DNA of 64,000 nucleotides from Prorocentrum cordatum (taxonomy: Eukaryota > Sar > Dinophyceae > Prorocentrales > Prorocentraceae), in assembly GCA_963575745.1 (NCBI GenBank), contig CAUYUJ010014320.1, positions 312,501 through 376,500 on the forward strand, written 5' to 3'. Positions 33,830-43,360 of this stretch are shown piece by piece. Both the position numbers and the translations under genes were made by a program. The stretch's first letter is position 1, and every line of letters starts with the position of its first letter. Under the pieces are notes generated by a model that did no database searches, was not told the origin of the DNA, and was given only the letters and a program-made list of their open reading frames with translations.

Positions 33830-34083
33830 GCCTAGCCGTCGACGGCGACGACGGACGACGACGACGACGACGACGCGCTGCGGATGCCCTTTGGGGGTGA
33901 GGAGGTGAGTGTGGTGCTGCCCGCCGTAGTCGACGACGACGGCGACGACGACGAAGACGACGCGCTGCGGATGCATGTCCTGTGTGTATGCGTGTGTGTT
34001 CCGTAAGCCGCAGTAGTCGATGACGACGACGACACCAACGACAACGGCGAAGACGACGACGAGGACAACGACGGACGACGACG

Positions 34084-34130
<47 letters not shown>

Positions 34131-34255
34131 AGACGACGACGTAGACGACAAACGAGCTGCGGATGCCCTAGGATGGAGGGCTTGCGTGGGCTCGCCGTAG
34201 CCGACGATGACGTCGACGGCGACGGCGACGACGACGACGACGCGTACACGCTGCG
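33830..34255. repeat. (GAC)n tract with CGCTGCGGATGC unit
   Basis: GAC triplet runs are broken by a longer recurring word, GCGCTGCGGATGCCYT, at about 33,875, 33,961, 34,155 and 34,248, giving a loose higher-order period. Confidence 0.75.
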
Positions 34256-34319
34256 GATGCCCCAGGTGCGTGGGTGTGTGCATGTTCTGCGTGGGCCCGC
34301 CGCGGTCGCCGACGAGGAC

Positions 34320-34779
34320 GACCGAACCCGACCGGAATCCGATTGCGCACTTATTTGAAAATCTGTTGGGACCCTGCTGGGATGCGATCGGGATCCTTCT
34401 GAAGTCCGAGTGGAGCTAATGAGCCCGACTAGAATCCGCTTCGAACCCGATGGGAATCTGATTGGAATCCGCTGGGGACCTTGTTTGGGGTCCAATGGGA
34501 CTCCCCTTGGACCCCTGGAAGCGCCTGGGTGCCCAGGAGTCCTATTAGAATATTTTTGGGATCTGATTGGCAAGTCGGATCCTCATAGGATCCCATAGGA
34601 AAATAATCGGAAACCATCGAAAGAGATAGAGAGGAATTCTGACGAGAGAATGGTAGAAAGAGAGAGAGAGAGAGAGCGAGAGAGAAAGAGAGAGAGAGAG
34701 AACACAAAAAAGAGAAAGGGGTGGAGAGAGAGAGAGAGAGGAAGAGGAACGAGACACAGAAAAAGATGGGAGAGCCTGT

Positions 34780-34819
<40 letters not shown>

Positions 34820-35475
34820 CGCATGAGACCCATTATCAAGCAATAGCTTTCGTTCTGCTGCTCGCAGGGTCAGACCACGCCAAGGGATTCCCTCACCGCA
34901 CCGACCGCGATATCACAGCACCGCAACTCAGATTAAGAAATTCCCGCGGTGGGCAGGGCAAGAAGGATAACAAGGAATCCGCTTGAAATTCTGATGGAAC
35001 CCGATTGGGATCCTATAAGAGTCGGATTGGGATCCGATTGGGATCTAATTGCGATCTGACTGAGACCCGATTGGGACCCTTTTGGGATATGATTTGGACA
35101 CCCTTGGAATATTACTGGGATCTACTTGGATTCCTGGTCGGATCTTGTGGGAACCCGATTGGGATCCGACTAGTCGGATTGGGATCTCATTGGAATCCGA
35201 TTGGGGTCCTATTTGGAATCCGTTTGGGACCTTACTGGGATCCTATTGGATTTCTCTGGACTGCATACTGGAATACCATTGGAATCTGATTTGGGTCGTG
35301 TTGGAATCCTATTGGGACTCTTCGGTATCCGATTCAAATCCAATTGGAACCCTGGGATCCGATTGGAATCCGACTGGGATATTTCTGGGTTCATCTTGCA
35401 ATCTCCTTGGGCTCTGATCGGAATCCGGTTGGGGTTTTGCTGGGATGTTGTCAGGATTCCGTGGGGGGCGGGATA
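34320..35475. repeat. ATTGGGATCC/ATTGGAATCC satellite
   Basis: Degenerate 10-13-bp units (GATTGGGATCC, GATTGGAATCCG) run at 34,330-34,620 and 34,985-35,465. The break holds a GA run (34,650-34,740) and a TA run (34,780-34,817). The word density of GGATCC is striking. Confidence 0.75.
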
Positions 35476-35624
35476 TCACCTCAAGGGAGCGATGCAGCTT
35501 CGCCGACCAAGGGGGGATCTGAACTGCTTCTTGCGGTCAGCTTCCCCAAACAGTGCTCGCCCTTGGGGGCCCTGATCCCCCAGACTGTGCTTGCAGCTAG
35601 GGGTTCTTACTTCGGCTTTCTGAA

Positions 35625-35638
35625 AATAAAGGGGCCCT

Positions 35639-35716
<78 letters not shown>

Positions 35717-35862
35717 AATACACACAAATAACAGGATTCCCCGTCTGTTCCCATATTTTCTGGGCTATTTGTCTTCCCCCCACTGCCCATCTTTTCCTAT
35801 GTTTGCTCCGGAATCCACGATTCATTGTGTCTGTGTGTGTGTGTCTTTTTGTCCCCTCCTCA
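35625..35862. repeat. Dispersed repeat family C, copy 2
   Basis: It begins AAAGGGGCCCTGACACACA and ends TGTGTCTGTGTGTGTGTGTC plus TTTTTGTCCCC. Relative to the other copies the 5' ACACACAAAT part has expanded into a ~70-bp CA run. Confidence 0.65.
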
Positions 35863-36032
35863 CCGATTCGAGGGCGCCCGGTGGGCGCCCCGGTGCGCGG
35901 GGTGGCTCCGCCGAGGTGCCTGCCGGTGCCCCGCTGGCGGCTGGCCGCGGGCGCCGTGTGCGCCGCCCCGGGCGCCGAGCGGGCCGCCGAGGCGTCGGCC
36001 GTGGCCCGCCGGCGGGTGCTGCACGCCGCGCG

Positions 36033-36221
36033 CTTGGCGGGCGTGTCCCCCTACAGGGAGATGTTAGATGAAAAATAGTTGTTTGTTGTATAATTTTTTG
36101 GCTTAAAAATTATTAAAAATAGCCCAAAATTGTCGAAACGTATTCAGAACATAGTCCCCAAACTATTACTTTCTGCCTATTGTTGAAGATGCCCCCTGTA
36201 GAGGGACAGGCCCGACTGAAG
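36033..36221. mobile_element. MITE-A copy 2
   Basis: The left end CTTGGCGGGCGTGTCCCCCT pairs with the right end CCCCCTGTAGAGGGACAGGC plus CCGACTGAA. The interior is strongly AT-rich (AAAAATTATTAAAAATAG) although the flanks are extremely GC-rich. No clear target duplication was found. Confidence 0.75.
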
Positions 36222-37050
36222 CCTGGGGTCTTTGCCTCCTCCTCCCCCCCCCGTGTGCGCGCGGTGGTCGCCTCTCGTGGGCGGCCGCAGGGCCCGCGCT
36301 GCACCGGCTGCACCGCGCGGCGTGCCTGCCGCGCGGCTGCTCGCCCTGCGCGACCGCTCGGGCCCGCCGAGGCGCCCCGCCCCGTGCCCGGGGGCCGCCG
36401 AGGCTCCGCCCGGTGGCCGCCCTGGGGCGGCACGAGGGTGCCCCTCGGGCGGCCGCCCTGTGGGAGGGGCTCGCCCGGCCCGCCGCTCCTGGGCACCTCG
36501 CGGGCGCCCTGTGCCGGGCAAGGGGTGCGAGGAGGAGGGGGAGGGAGGGGGGGAGGAGGAGGGGGAGGGAGGGGAGGAGGAGGAGGAGGAGGAGGGAGGA
36601 GGAGGAGGAGGAGGAGGAGGAGGAGGAGCAGGGGCGCCCCTGAGAGCGGACGCTCCACTCCATCACGCCCAGGCGCGCACGGCGGCGGCGCGGGCCACGC
36701 TGGCATGCCTCACGAACGTGTCGATGGAGGTCAGGTCGAAATCCTTCCTTCTGTCGTGGCGAGGAGGAGGAGGAGGAGGAGGAGGGATGAGAAGGAAAAT
36801 ATCGATGAGGAAGAAGCAATACTGCACGTGACGACTGCCCTTCGAACCAGGGCGGTCAGAAGGGGTGCGGCATCGGATCTGCCGCGCCTCGCGGCCGGTC
36901 GAGCGTCCCGCCACTGTCGTGTGCATGGCTTCCCCCGAAGAGGTGCGACCGCCCTGCAAGGGGCCACCCCCCGCCCCTCCGGTCTGGTGGGCCACCGAGA
37001 TCGACATGCTCTTCTGGAACCTGGCCGGGTTGAGGAGCGATGGAGGCTCT
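36222..37050. other. CpG-rich stretch with (GGA)n run
   Basis: Very GC-rich DNA shows Ala/Arg/Pro/Gly frames on both strands, with a GGA run at 36,533-36,632 and a smaller one at 36,765-36,785. No domain is recognisable. The same kind of sequence flanks MITE-A on its left (35,870-36,030), so the element has split one GC-rich block. Confidence 0.45.
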
Positions 37051-37056
37051 AGGACG

Positions 37057-37197
37057 CCTCCTCCTCCTCCTCCTCCTCCTCCTCCTCCTCCTCCTCCTCC
37101 TCCTCCTCCTCCTCCCCCTCCCCCTCCTCCCCCTCCTACTCCTCCTCCTCCTCCTCCTCCTCCTCCTCCTCCTCCTCCTTCCCCTTCTCCATCCAGC
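37057..37197. repeat. (CCT)n tract
   Basis: A CCT run with a short CCCCT interruption in the middle. Confidence 0.9.
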
Positions 37198-37400
37198 TCC
37201 TTCCTCGTTCCTGCCCCCCTCCCGCTCCTCAGGCTTCTTGCTCCCCTGCTCTGCTGGCGGCGGCCTCTGCCCTCGGCACGTGCGCCCTCCTTCTGCCTGG
37301 GAGGAAGCAGCGGTGCTGGGCAGTCACATGCAGACGATGAGCATGAGTCGCAGGACGATGACGATGTCAGAGCTCCCCTTCGGACCGCACAGCCCGGTTA

Positions 37401-37576
37401 CAGTCGGGGCGTTGACCTAAGGAACCCTAAATAAGGAACGAGGCCCCTTTTTTCCATAAGTTAGACTTCGAGTTCCGATCGAAAACATAAGGAAAACCTA
37501 AGGCAAGCTGCGAAACACGTAAGGAACGCGGAGCCCCTCCCCAACGAAAAGGGTTCCTTCTTCAGGGCCCCGACTG
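37401..37576. mobile_element. Tc1/mariner-like MITE, 176 bp, with TA target
   Basis: It is bounded by CAGTCGGGGC and GCCCCGACTG, exact inverted 10-mers, with TA immediately outside each end (37,399-37,400 and 37,577-37,578). AAGGAACCCT recurs inverted inside. The host word AGAGCTCCCCTTCGGACCGC occurs on both sides (37,369 and 37,579), so the neighbourhood is also duplicated at a 210-bp offset. There is no coding capacity. Confidence 0.7.
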
Positions 37577-37700
37577 TAAGAGCTCCCCTTCGGACCGCAC
37601 TGCCCGCTTACGCCTCGCGACGTGCCCATCCTCTCCCCTTCTGCTCTGTTTGCTGAGGCTCGACCTCGCAGCAGCAATGAGGAGGCGCAAACTATGCCAG

Positions 37701-37843
37701 CGGTGGACAAACCTCCCTTTGGTAAACCTCCCCTTAGTGAAAACGGCCTGGGACCGAAACCGACGGACCCGGACCCGCAAAAATGACGACCGCGACGCCC
37801 TCTCGCGAACCGAAAACGGTCAATTCCTTAATCGACGTGTCAG
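37701..37843. repeat. Dispersed repeat family D, copy 2
   Basis: It shares GGACAAACCTCCCTTTGG, CCTTAGTGAAAACGGCCTG, CCCTCTCGCGAACCGAAAAC and TTAATCGACGTGTCA with the copy at 53,466. Confidence 0.6.
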
Positions 37844-37954
37844 GATAGGAGATCTATCCACCTCCGACTATGTGTTTAGAACTCTAGCCGTCTGCGCGGC
37901 GAGATCGGTAGCCGCAGTGCGCACGGGATCGACCGGCGGCAGCCGCTCGCACCG

Positions 37955-37998
37955 ATCGACGTGCTGGCTCGACGTGCTGGCTCGACGTGCTGACTCGA
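37955..37998. repeat. 14-bp tandem CTCGACGTGCTGG
   Basis: Three near-exact copies of GCTCGACGTGCTGG. Confidence 0.8.
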
Positions 37999-38177
37999 GT
38001 CTGCACGCAGATATGCACCTAAAGGATCGGAAGGACTCTCCAGGACCTCTGAGGCCCACGAGGCTGGAGCCGACATCTCGGCGAGGGCCACGCCCTCAAC
38101 ATTAGTTGATAAGCGCATTTTCCGCCACCACCACCACCATATGTAGGACGGGGGAGAAAGGGGGGATGAGGAGGTCC

Positions 38178-38378
38178 TCCTCCTCCTCCTCCTCTTCCCC
38201 CTCCTCCTCCTCCGCCTCCTCCTCTTACTCCTCCTCTCGTCCTCCTCTCGTCCTCCTCCTCCTCCTCCTTCTCCTCTTACCCCTCACCTCGTCTCCTCTT
38301 CTCCTCCTCCTCTGTGACCGTCGTACGATCTGCGTACCGTGCACGCTCTGAGAGCGTTCCAGAACGCTCTGGAACGGA
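38178..38378. repeat. (CCT)n tract and GAGAGCGTT palindrome copy 2
   Basis: A CCT run to ~38,312 is followed after ~28 bp by GCTCTGAGAGCGTTCCAGAA plus CGCTCTGGAACGGAC (38,341-38,378), the second copy of the palindrome first seen at 2,658. Confidence 0.7.
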
Positions 38379-38581
38379 CTTGTCCTCGTCCTAGCCCCGC
38401 CCAACCACTCCAAGCACCTCATCGGAACCGCTGGAGCCCCCACTGTTGCAAACCTACGCCGACTTCGGCGACCGAGCTCCCCTGGCGTCGGCCTGCACGG
38501 TAGACTCCGGTAGACCTGCTTTGGCCGGGCGTTGGTCGCCGGAGGTTCGAGAATCGAGGATCAAGGCTATGGACGTCATGT

Positions 38582-38772
38582 TTCTCCTCCTCCCCGCCCT
38601 CCCTCTCCGACTCCTCCTCCTTCCCCTCCCACTCCTCCTCCTCTTCCTCCTCCTCCTGATTCTGCTTCATCTCCTCCTCCTCCTCCTCCTGCTTCTCCTC
38701 CTCCTCCTCCTCCTCCTCCTCCTGCTCCTCTTCCCCCTCTTTGTCCTCCTCCTCCTCCTCCTCCTCCTCCTC
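38582..38772. repeat. (CCT)n tract
   Basis: A CCT-rich run with scattered TTC and GCT interruptions. Confidence 0.85.
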
Positions 38773-38829
38773 GTCCTTTTCTATTCTATCACCGTCACCA
38801 TCACATGCCACGAGGGTCTCTCTCCGCTC

Positions 38830-39480
38830 TAGGCGTTGGCTCGCGGACATTCCACAGCATGAACAGCCCTTCTGGCCTCCTGTGTGACTATGCGTTGCGG
38901 CTGTTCCACGCCCCCCCCCCTCCAGTAACAAGATCGCTCATCATACAGGATCTGCTATCCCTCTTGCCACAAAAACTGCCAGACCGATGGGATGAAAGGT
39001 GGAGAATGATGAAGGCCCCCACCCCTTGGAAAAATGTCCGCGTGCTCTTTGTGCCTGCCACTTCGACGGCGGTCCGGTGTAAAGATATCCAGGAGCGTGG
39101 TAAGGCTCAGAGGGACTCTCGCTGCATCAAGCCAGGCTGGCAGTCGAGCAGCGCACGCGCATGCAGTGGTTGGGCGGTCGAGTCCGAGCGCTGCGGCATA
39201 ACTATTGGCTGCGAGCTCCAATGGGGGCGGGGCGCCCATGCCAAACACCCTTTGAATGAGCGCCTCCAGCTGGTGCAGCCAAGCTGCTTCCAATCCTGGG
39301 GCGTGAAACGAGATCTTCATCGGCCCTGCGTGCACTAATACGATCTTCCGTAGATCCTGACACCCAATCCCGTTTTATGCATCCCCTCGGCCTTCGCCGA
39401 CAAGAATATGCTACTGAGTTTCTGGTGTCACGCCTTATGGGCCTTCTGCGCAATGATTTTCATGGCGATCGGTTGCACAT
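38830..39480 (-). pseudogene. Non-LTR retrotransposon relic, post-RT region
   Basis: The longest minus frame (38,955-39,335) contains GLEAAWLHQLEALIQRVFGM then LELAANSYAAALGLDRPTT. This resembles the segment that follows the reverse transcriptase fingers and palm in many non-LTR elements (helix with LxxLExxxxRxxxG, then an 'elGl' block). Frames before and after (QKAHKA..., FIILHLSSHRSGSF) carry on the resemblance but need frameshifts and contain stops. No catalytic motif is present. It is a separate piece from the long element at 40-47 kb, which has the same orientation. The family call is inference from pattern, not an alignment. Confidence 0.4.
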
Positions 39481-39697
39481 TCTCTCGTCTTGCCCCACGC
39501 AGAGGCCAACGACCTCGTTCACTGTCGACCTGTCCGAGAGAGACTTCCATCCATTAGGGAAACCAAAAGGTACCAATACCTCCACTCCCCGGACCCAGAC
39601 CGGGGCGCGTTCTGACCACAACCGCGGGGCGAATCCAGCGGTGGCGACGAGAGCCTCCCAGGAGGTCCGAAAAGGCGAAAGCGAGGGAAAGGTAGAG

Positions 39698-39852
39698 TTA
39701 AGTCGGGCGTATCCCCCTACAGGGGGATTTTCAACGGAAAACAAAAACTCCAAAAATAGTACGAAATTGTCAAAAATAATCAAAAAGTAGTCCCCAGAGA
39801 AGTTTTTCAATATTTTTGAATATTCCCCCTGTAGAGGGACACGCCCTACTTA
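39698..39852. mobile_element. MITE-A copy 3 with likely 9-bp target duplication
   Basis: It begins TTAAGTCGGGCGTATCCCCC and ends CCCCTGTAGAGGGACACGCC plus CTACTTA. The 9 bases on the left (AAGGTAGAG, 39,689-39,697) match those on the right (AGGGTAGAG, 39,853-39,861) at 8 of 9 positions. The interior is AT-rich and non-coding. Confidence 0.75.
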
Positions 39853-40045
39853 AGGGTAGAGGGATGGGTACCTTTTCCTCCTCCGATGGTCCTCGGAGCG
39901 ACGGCTCGCCGGGATCGCGAGAACCTCGCCAGTCGCCAGCACGACTGCCCCCTTCGACGCGCAAGTGCTGCCCGGCAGCCTCCTGACCCCCAGCCCGCAG
40001 GGGATGAGGTGGAGAGAAGATGAGAAGAGGAGGAGGAGGAGGAGG

Positions 40046-40155
40046 AGTGGAGTGGAGTGGAGTGGAGTGGAGTGGAGTGGAGTGGAGTGGAGTGGAGTGG
40101 AGTGGAGTGGAGTGGAGTGGAGTGGAGTGGAGTGGAGTGGAGTGGAGTGGAGTGG
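40046..40155. repeat. (GGAGT)n pentamer array
   Basis: About 21 uninterrupted GGAGT units. It lies just beyond the 3' end of the minus-strand retrotransposon and might mark its tail or flank. Confidence 0.95.
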
Positions 40156-40229
40156 ACTAGACACCGCTGCGCAGCAGGTTCAATGCTTCACGTAGGCTTC
40201 GGCCGAAGATTATTCGAACGCCTTGCTGT

Positions 40230-40495
40230 CTGCTCAGCACGGCTCAGGACTTTGGGTGGCAAACCCCTGGCTATCCTGTCGAGATACTCTCAGCCTGTGG
40301 CTGACGTCCTTCGGGAACACGGGGACTTAAGGGATCGCAGAACCTTATCGGCGATCGTCCCACACTCAGAACATAACCAAACCTTTTTAATGTGGTCTGA
40401 ACATGTAAATGGTGCGAATGATGGGCCCAACCCCCCGCGATATGAATTCGCGACCCCGGGATCGGCAAAAAGATCACCCCCCATCGACATTGAAT
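40230..40495 (-). pseudogene. Retrotransposon C-terminal zinc ribbon
   Basis: VWLCSECGTIADKVLRSLKS then PCSRRTSATGCEYLDRIARG plus LPP is a recurring C-terminal signature of dinoflagellate LINE proteins (WxCxxCG...LxxPCxG...LxRIxxGxxP). This is the most intact part of the element and fixes its orientation and 3' end. The frame is preceded by SYRGGLGPSFAPFTCSDHIK in the same reading frame. The role of this ribbon is unknown; RNA or DNA binding is inferred. Confidence 0.65.
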
Positions 40496-40669
40496 AATTT
40501 CGGGCATACTAAGTTCACGAATTCTTTGGTGGTGGCGAGGGTACCAGAGCCAAAACTCTGGAGGCAGCGCCGACCACATTCGGCCAGGCGATGCTGTGAC
40601 AGCAGGGCAGAAACAGCGGCAGCAGAAGGGGGAGCAGGAGGCGGAAGCGTCCCACGGGTGCCCTTGTGG

Positions 40670-41170
40670 CCTTGGGGGCTCACTCCTCTTCCTCTCTTTC
40701 TCCAGCTCTGCACCTTGCGCGGATGTTATCAAGCGAAGCCCTCAACACAGAATGGCGGCTATTGGCGGGTAGCCGAGCGAGATTTGCAGCATATCCAACG
40801 AAGTCGTCGGCTACGAGTTTACCGAGCACGAAGTACCCTCGGCCAAATCCTTGGCTGTCATATGGGATGGCGGCCACAGGCTGGCAATCTCTTCGTGGCA
40901 TCTGTTACGCATGAGCTGGCCTATTTTATTCCAGGGATCAGCATCCTCGCCAGCGGGATGCAAGTATACACGGTTATTCCATCCAGCCACAACATAATCA
41001 CAATCAGACATACGTTAAGTAACGAGTGGTGCTCCAGATCGCAAGGTTCAAGGCATACAGTTCACCTCGTGTCACGACTTGACGCGGACCCCCCAGTTGG
41101 CCGAGTATTGATCCCTTTCCCTGGAGAGAGCGTGATCCACCGCCGCTTTACTGTGGAAAATTGCCCCCCT
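40670..41170 (-). pseudogene. Retrotransposon RNase H, C-terminal half
   Basis: After the insertion the minus strand resumes with KAAVDHALSRERDQYSANWG, then (40,811-41,011) SDCDYVVAGWNNRVYLHPAG, ADPWNKIGQLMRNRCHEEIA and WPPSHMTAKDLAEG. These match the late RNase H strands (TDCxYVVxGW, then WxxSHxTAxDL). A shifted frame gives FVLGKLVADDFVGYAANLAR, the counterpart of GNELAD with its catalytic Asp region. A stop lies directly before SDCDYVV, and frames change near 40,900. Confidence 0.7.
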
Positions 41171-41199
41171 CTCCCTCCGGAACCCTGGCCCCCCCTTCC

Positions 41200-42110
41200 C
41201 TGGCAAAACCCCCCCCTCCCCTAACCCCTCCCCCCCCCTCGAAAACCGGGGGGGGGTCACTACCGGTTCGAACCCCCCCCACCCACCCCACTCACCGCCA
41301 GCGAACGACTCCCGGTCCCTACCACCGTCCGCGCCGCATCCCCCACTGCTGTTCCCAGCGCCAGTGTCCTCTCCACCAGTGTCCCCACTGGTTCCACCAC
41401 CGTCCCTACTGTCCCTACCAGTGCTCCCACCACTGTCGCACTGTCCCCACTGTCCCCACCACTGTTCCCACCACGGTTCCACTCTCTCCACTTTCTCCAC
41501 GGCCCCAACCACTGCCCGACTATCCCCACTGTCCCCACTGTCCCACTGACTCCTCCGCTGTCCCACTGAGCTGTCCCACTGTTCCCACCACTGTCCCCAC
41601 TGTCCCCACCACTGTCCCCACTGTACCTCTGTCCCATTGTCCCACCGCCGTCCTCGCCACCGCCTTCACCACTGTCCCCACCACCACTGTACCCTCCACT
41701 GTCCCACTGTTTCCACCTCCCCCTGTCCCCACACCACTGTCCCCACCACCACCGTCCCCACCACCACTGTCCACACCACTGTCCCCGCCACTACAGTCCC
41801 CACCAGTGTCCCACTGTCCCCACCACTGTCCCGCTGTCCCCTCACCACTGTCCCCACCACCACCGTCCCCACCACTGTCCGCACCCCCCCTCGGTTTTCG
41901 AGGAGGGGGGGGGGGTTCGAACCGGTAGTGACCTCCTCCGGTTTTCGAGCGGGGGGGGGGCTCGAACCGGTAGTGACCCCCCCCCCTTTCATGATGAGCT
42001 GGGGGGGAGGGTGGGAAGGGTTCGAACCGGAAGTGGCCCCCCCGGTTTTCCGGAGGGGAGGGGGAGGGGTTCGAACCGGTAGTGACCCCCCCGGTTTTCC
42101 GCCAGCAGCG
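41200..42110. repeat. Repetitive insertion splitting the RNase H
   Basis: The centre (41,330-41,880) is a tandem CCACTGTCCC/CCACCACTGTCC array. To its right are four head-to-tail copies (41,891, 41,937, 42,009, 42,067) of a ~50-bp unit containing GGTTCGAACCGGTAGTGACC and GGTTTTCGAG or GGTTTTCC. To its left is one inverted copy (41,239-41,280, GGTCACTACCGGTTCGAACC). The inverted ends give the block a composite, foldback-like form. Poly-C/G runs occur at each junction. No target duplication could be fixed. Confidence 0.75.
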
Positions 42111-42496
42111 GTAGAACACGGTCTTTCCCTGATCTCGATCTGAGGGAGTGTCTGATCGAAGCATACAATGGCGACGCCGACTCTGCGCAGACGGGGAACC
42201 GCTGAGTCCTCACCACCACTAGCGTCCCCGAAAATCTCGGCTGGCTTGCTCGCAGCGCCAGCACCAAGCGCGCCCTGCTCCAGTCCGTTGACACCGATGA
42301 ACTCCAGAGGAGGGTCATCTGCGGGCGGAGGCACCGCCAGCCACAGCTGGGGGACGAGGCCCCTCAACCAGAGGCACTCTGCCGCACTGTGCTGGGCCAG
42401 CGCCTCGGGGATGAGAGACGCCTCGGTGCAACAGGGCGTCGCAATTTTTCCCACACTTCCAGAAACGATGAAGTGGCGTTTCGGGGTGGGGCCCAC
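42110..42496 (-). pseudogene. Retrotransposon RNase H, N-terminal half
   Basis: SAAECLWLRGLVPQLWLAV is followed by a Pro-rich stretch and then EIFGDASGGEDSAVPRLRRV plus GVAIVCFDQ. GDASGG occupies the place of the RNase H first strand (TDGSGG), with the first catalytic Asp at codon ~42,224-42,226, and RRVGVAIV is the second strand. The frame then runs into the repetitive insertion that starts near 42,110, before the catalytic Glu. Confidence 0.7.
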
Positions 42497-42499
42497 ATC

Positions 42500-43360
42500 T
42501 TTCCTACAATTTGTTGCCTGTATACTTTTTCAACTCATCCTGGCGGCGCTGGCGGGTCCAAAACCCTCCTGCTGCAATATCCAGAAGGAGTTCAGACATC
42601 CTGGAGCTACGGGGCAACTGGCTCACCGGCTTAAGGAGGAGACGGAATGATGCGTTGTCTCCTCCTTCCTCCAGACCGCCGCCACAGTTGTGCTGCGCCG
42701 CCTGCTGCCGGGTCGCCAGCTCTGCCGACCGCCTTTTGTCCTGAAGCAGCTCCCTGTGAGCGTCCAGGTGCGGGCTGCCCGCGTGAATGATATCAGGGAA
42801 CTGCCACTCCTCATTGGTGCCCTGGAATGAAGTGAACGACCAATGGTCAACCTCTGCCGGGCTTCGCTGGAAGCGCAGCAGCGTGAGGGTGGTTGCCGAA
42901 ATCGGCCTTCGCACTGCTCGGACCTGCAGGGCAGGTTCAATGGTGCGCACGCGTACTGGCAAGCACCTTCGGCCAGGCCGCGCGGATGCTTCTGCGGGGG
43001 CCGGGCTGCTGCTGCCAGTTGCTGAGCCACTGGTCGACGCACTTGGTTGGGTAGGTCATTGCAGGGTCGCCGCCAAGAGCTCGCAAGTCGAGGACTGTCA
43101 CAAGGCACCTACCACGGGTGCCTGCAGCACATATCTGACCCAAGCGCCGCCTGCAAGCACGTATCTGACTCCCAAACCTTCCATGTATTTGAAATCCGTT
43201 GGTTCCTGCGGGCTGGCCGCCATTCCTTTCTAATCTCAACATTACATGGTAGCGCCTCGTGGCAGGGGTAAAACGGGGGATCCTGGCAGACATGAGGGCA
43301 CGCTTGGTCTGGCGCCCAGTGCGCGTTGCCCTGCCGCGCCCCCCGCAGCTGACATCCACT
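42500..43360 (-). pseudogene. Retrotransposon thumb and linker region
   Basis: Frames in this part continue the polyprotein: RRYHVMLRLERNGGQPAGTN and MTYPTKCVDQWLSNWQQQPG in one frame, then FPDIIHAGSPHLDAHRELLQ and SSRMSELLLDIAAGGFWTRQ in another. Corresponding positions in related elements carry the RT thumb and a region before a CCHH-type finger. The expected Cys/His finger is not clear here. It is degenerate, with frame changes near 42,960 and 43,110. Confidence 0.5.

Noticed and set aside
41239-42105. tRNA-like GGTTCGAACC boxes
   Set aside because: The word resembles a tRNA T-loop or Pol III B box, but there is no A box, acceptor stem or anticodon arm around any copy, and the copies lie in a tandem array.
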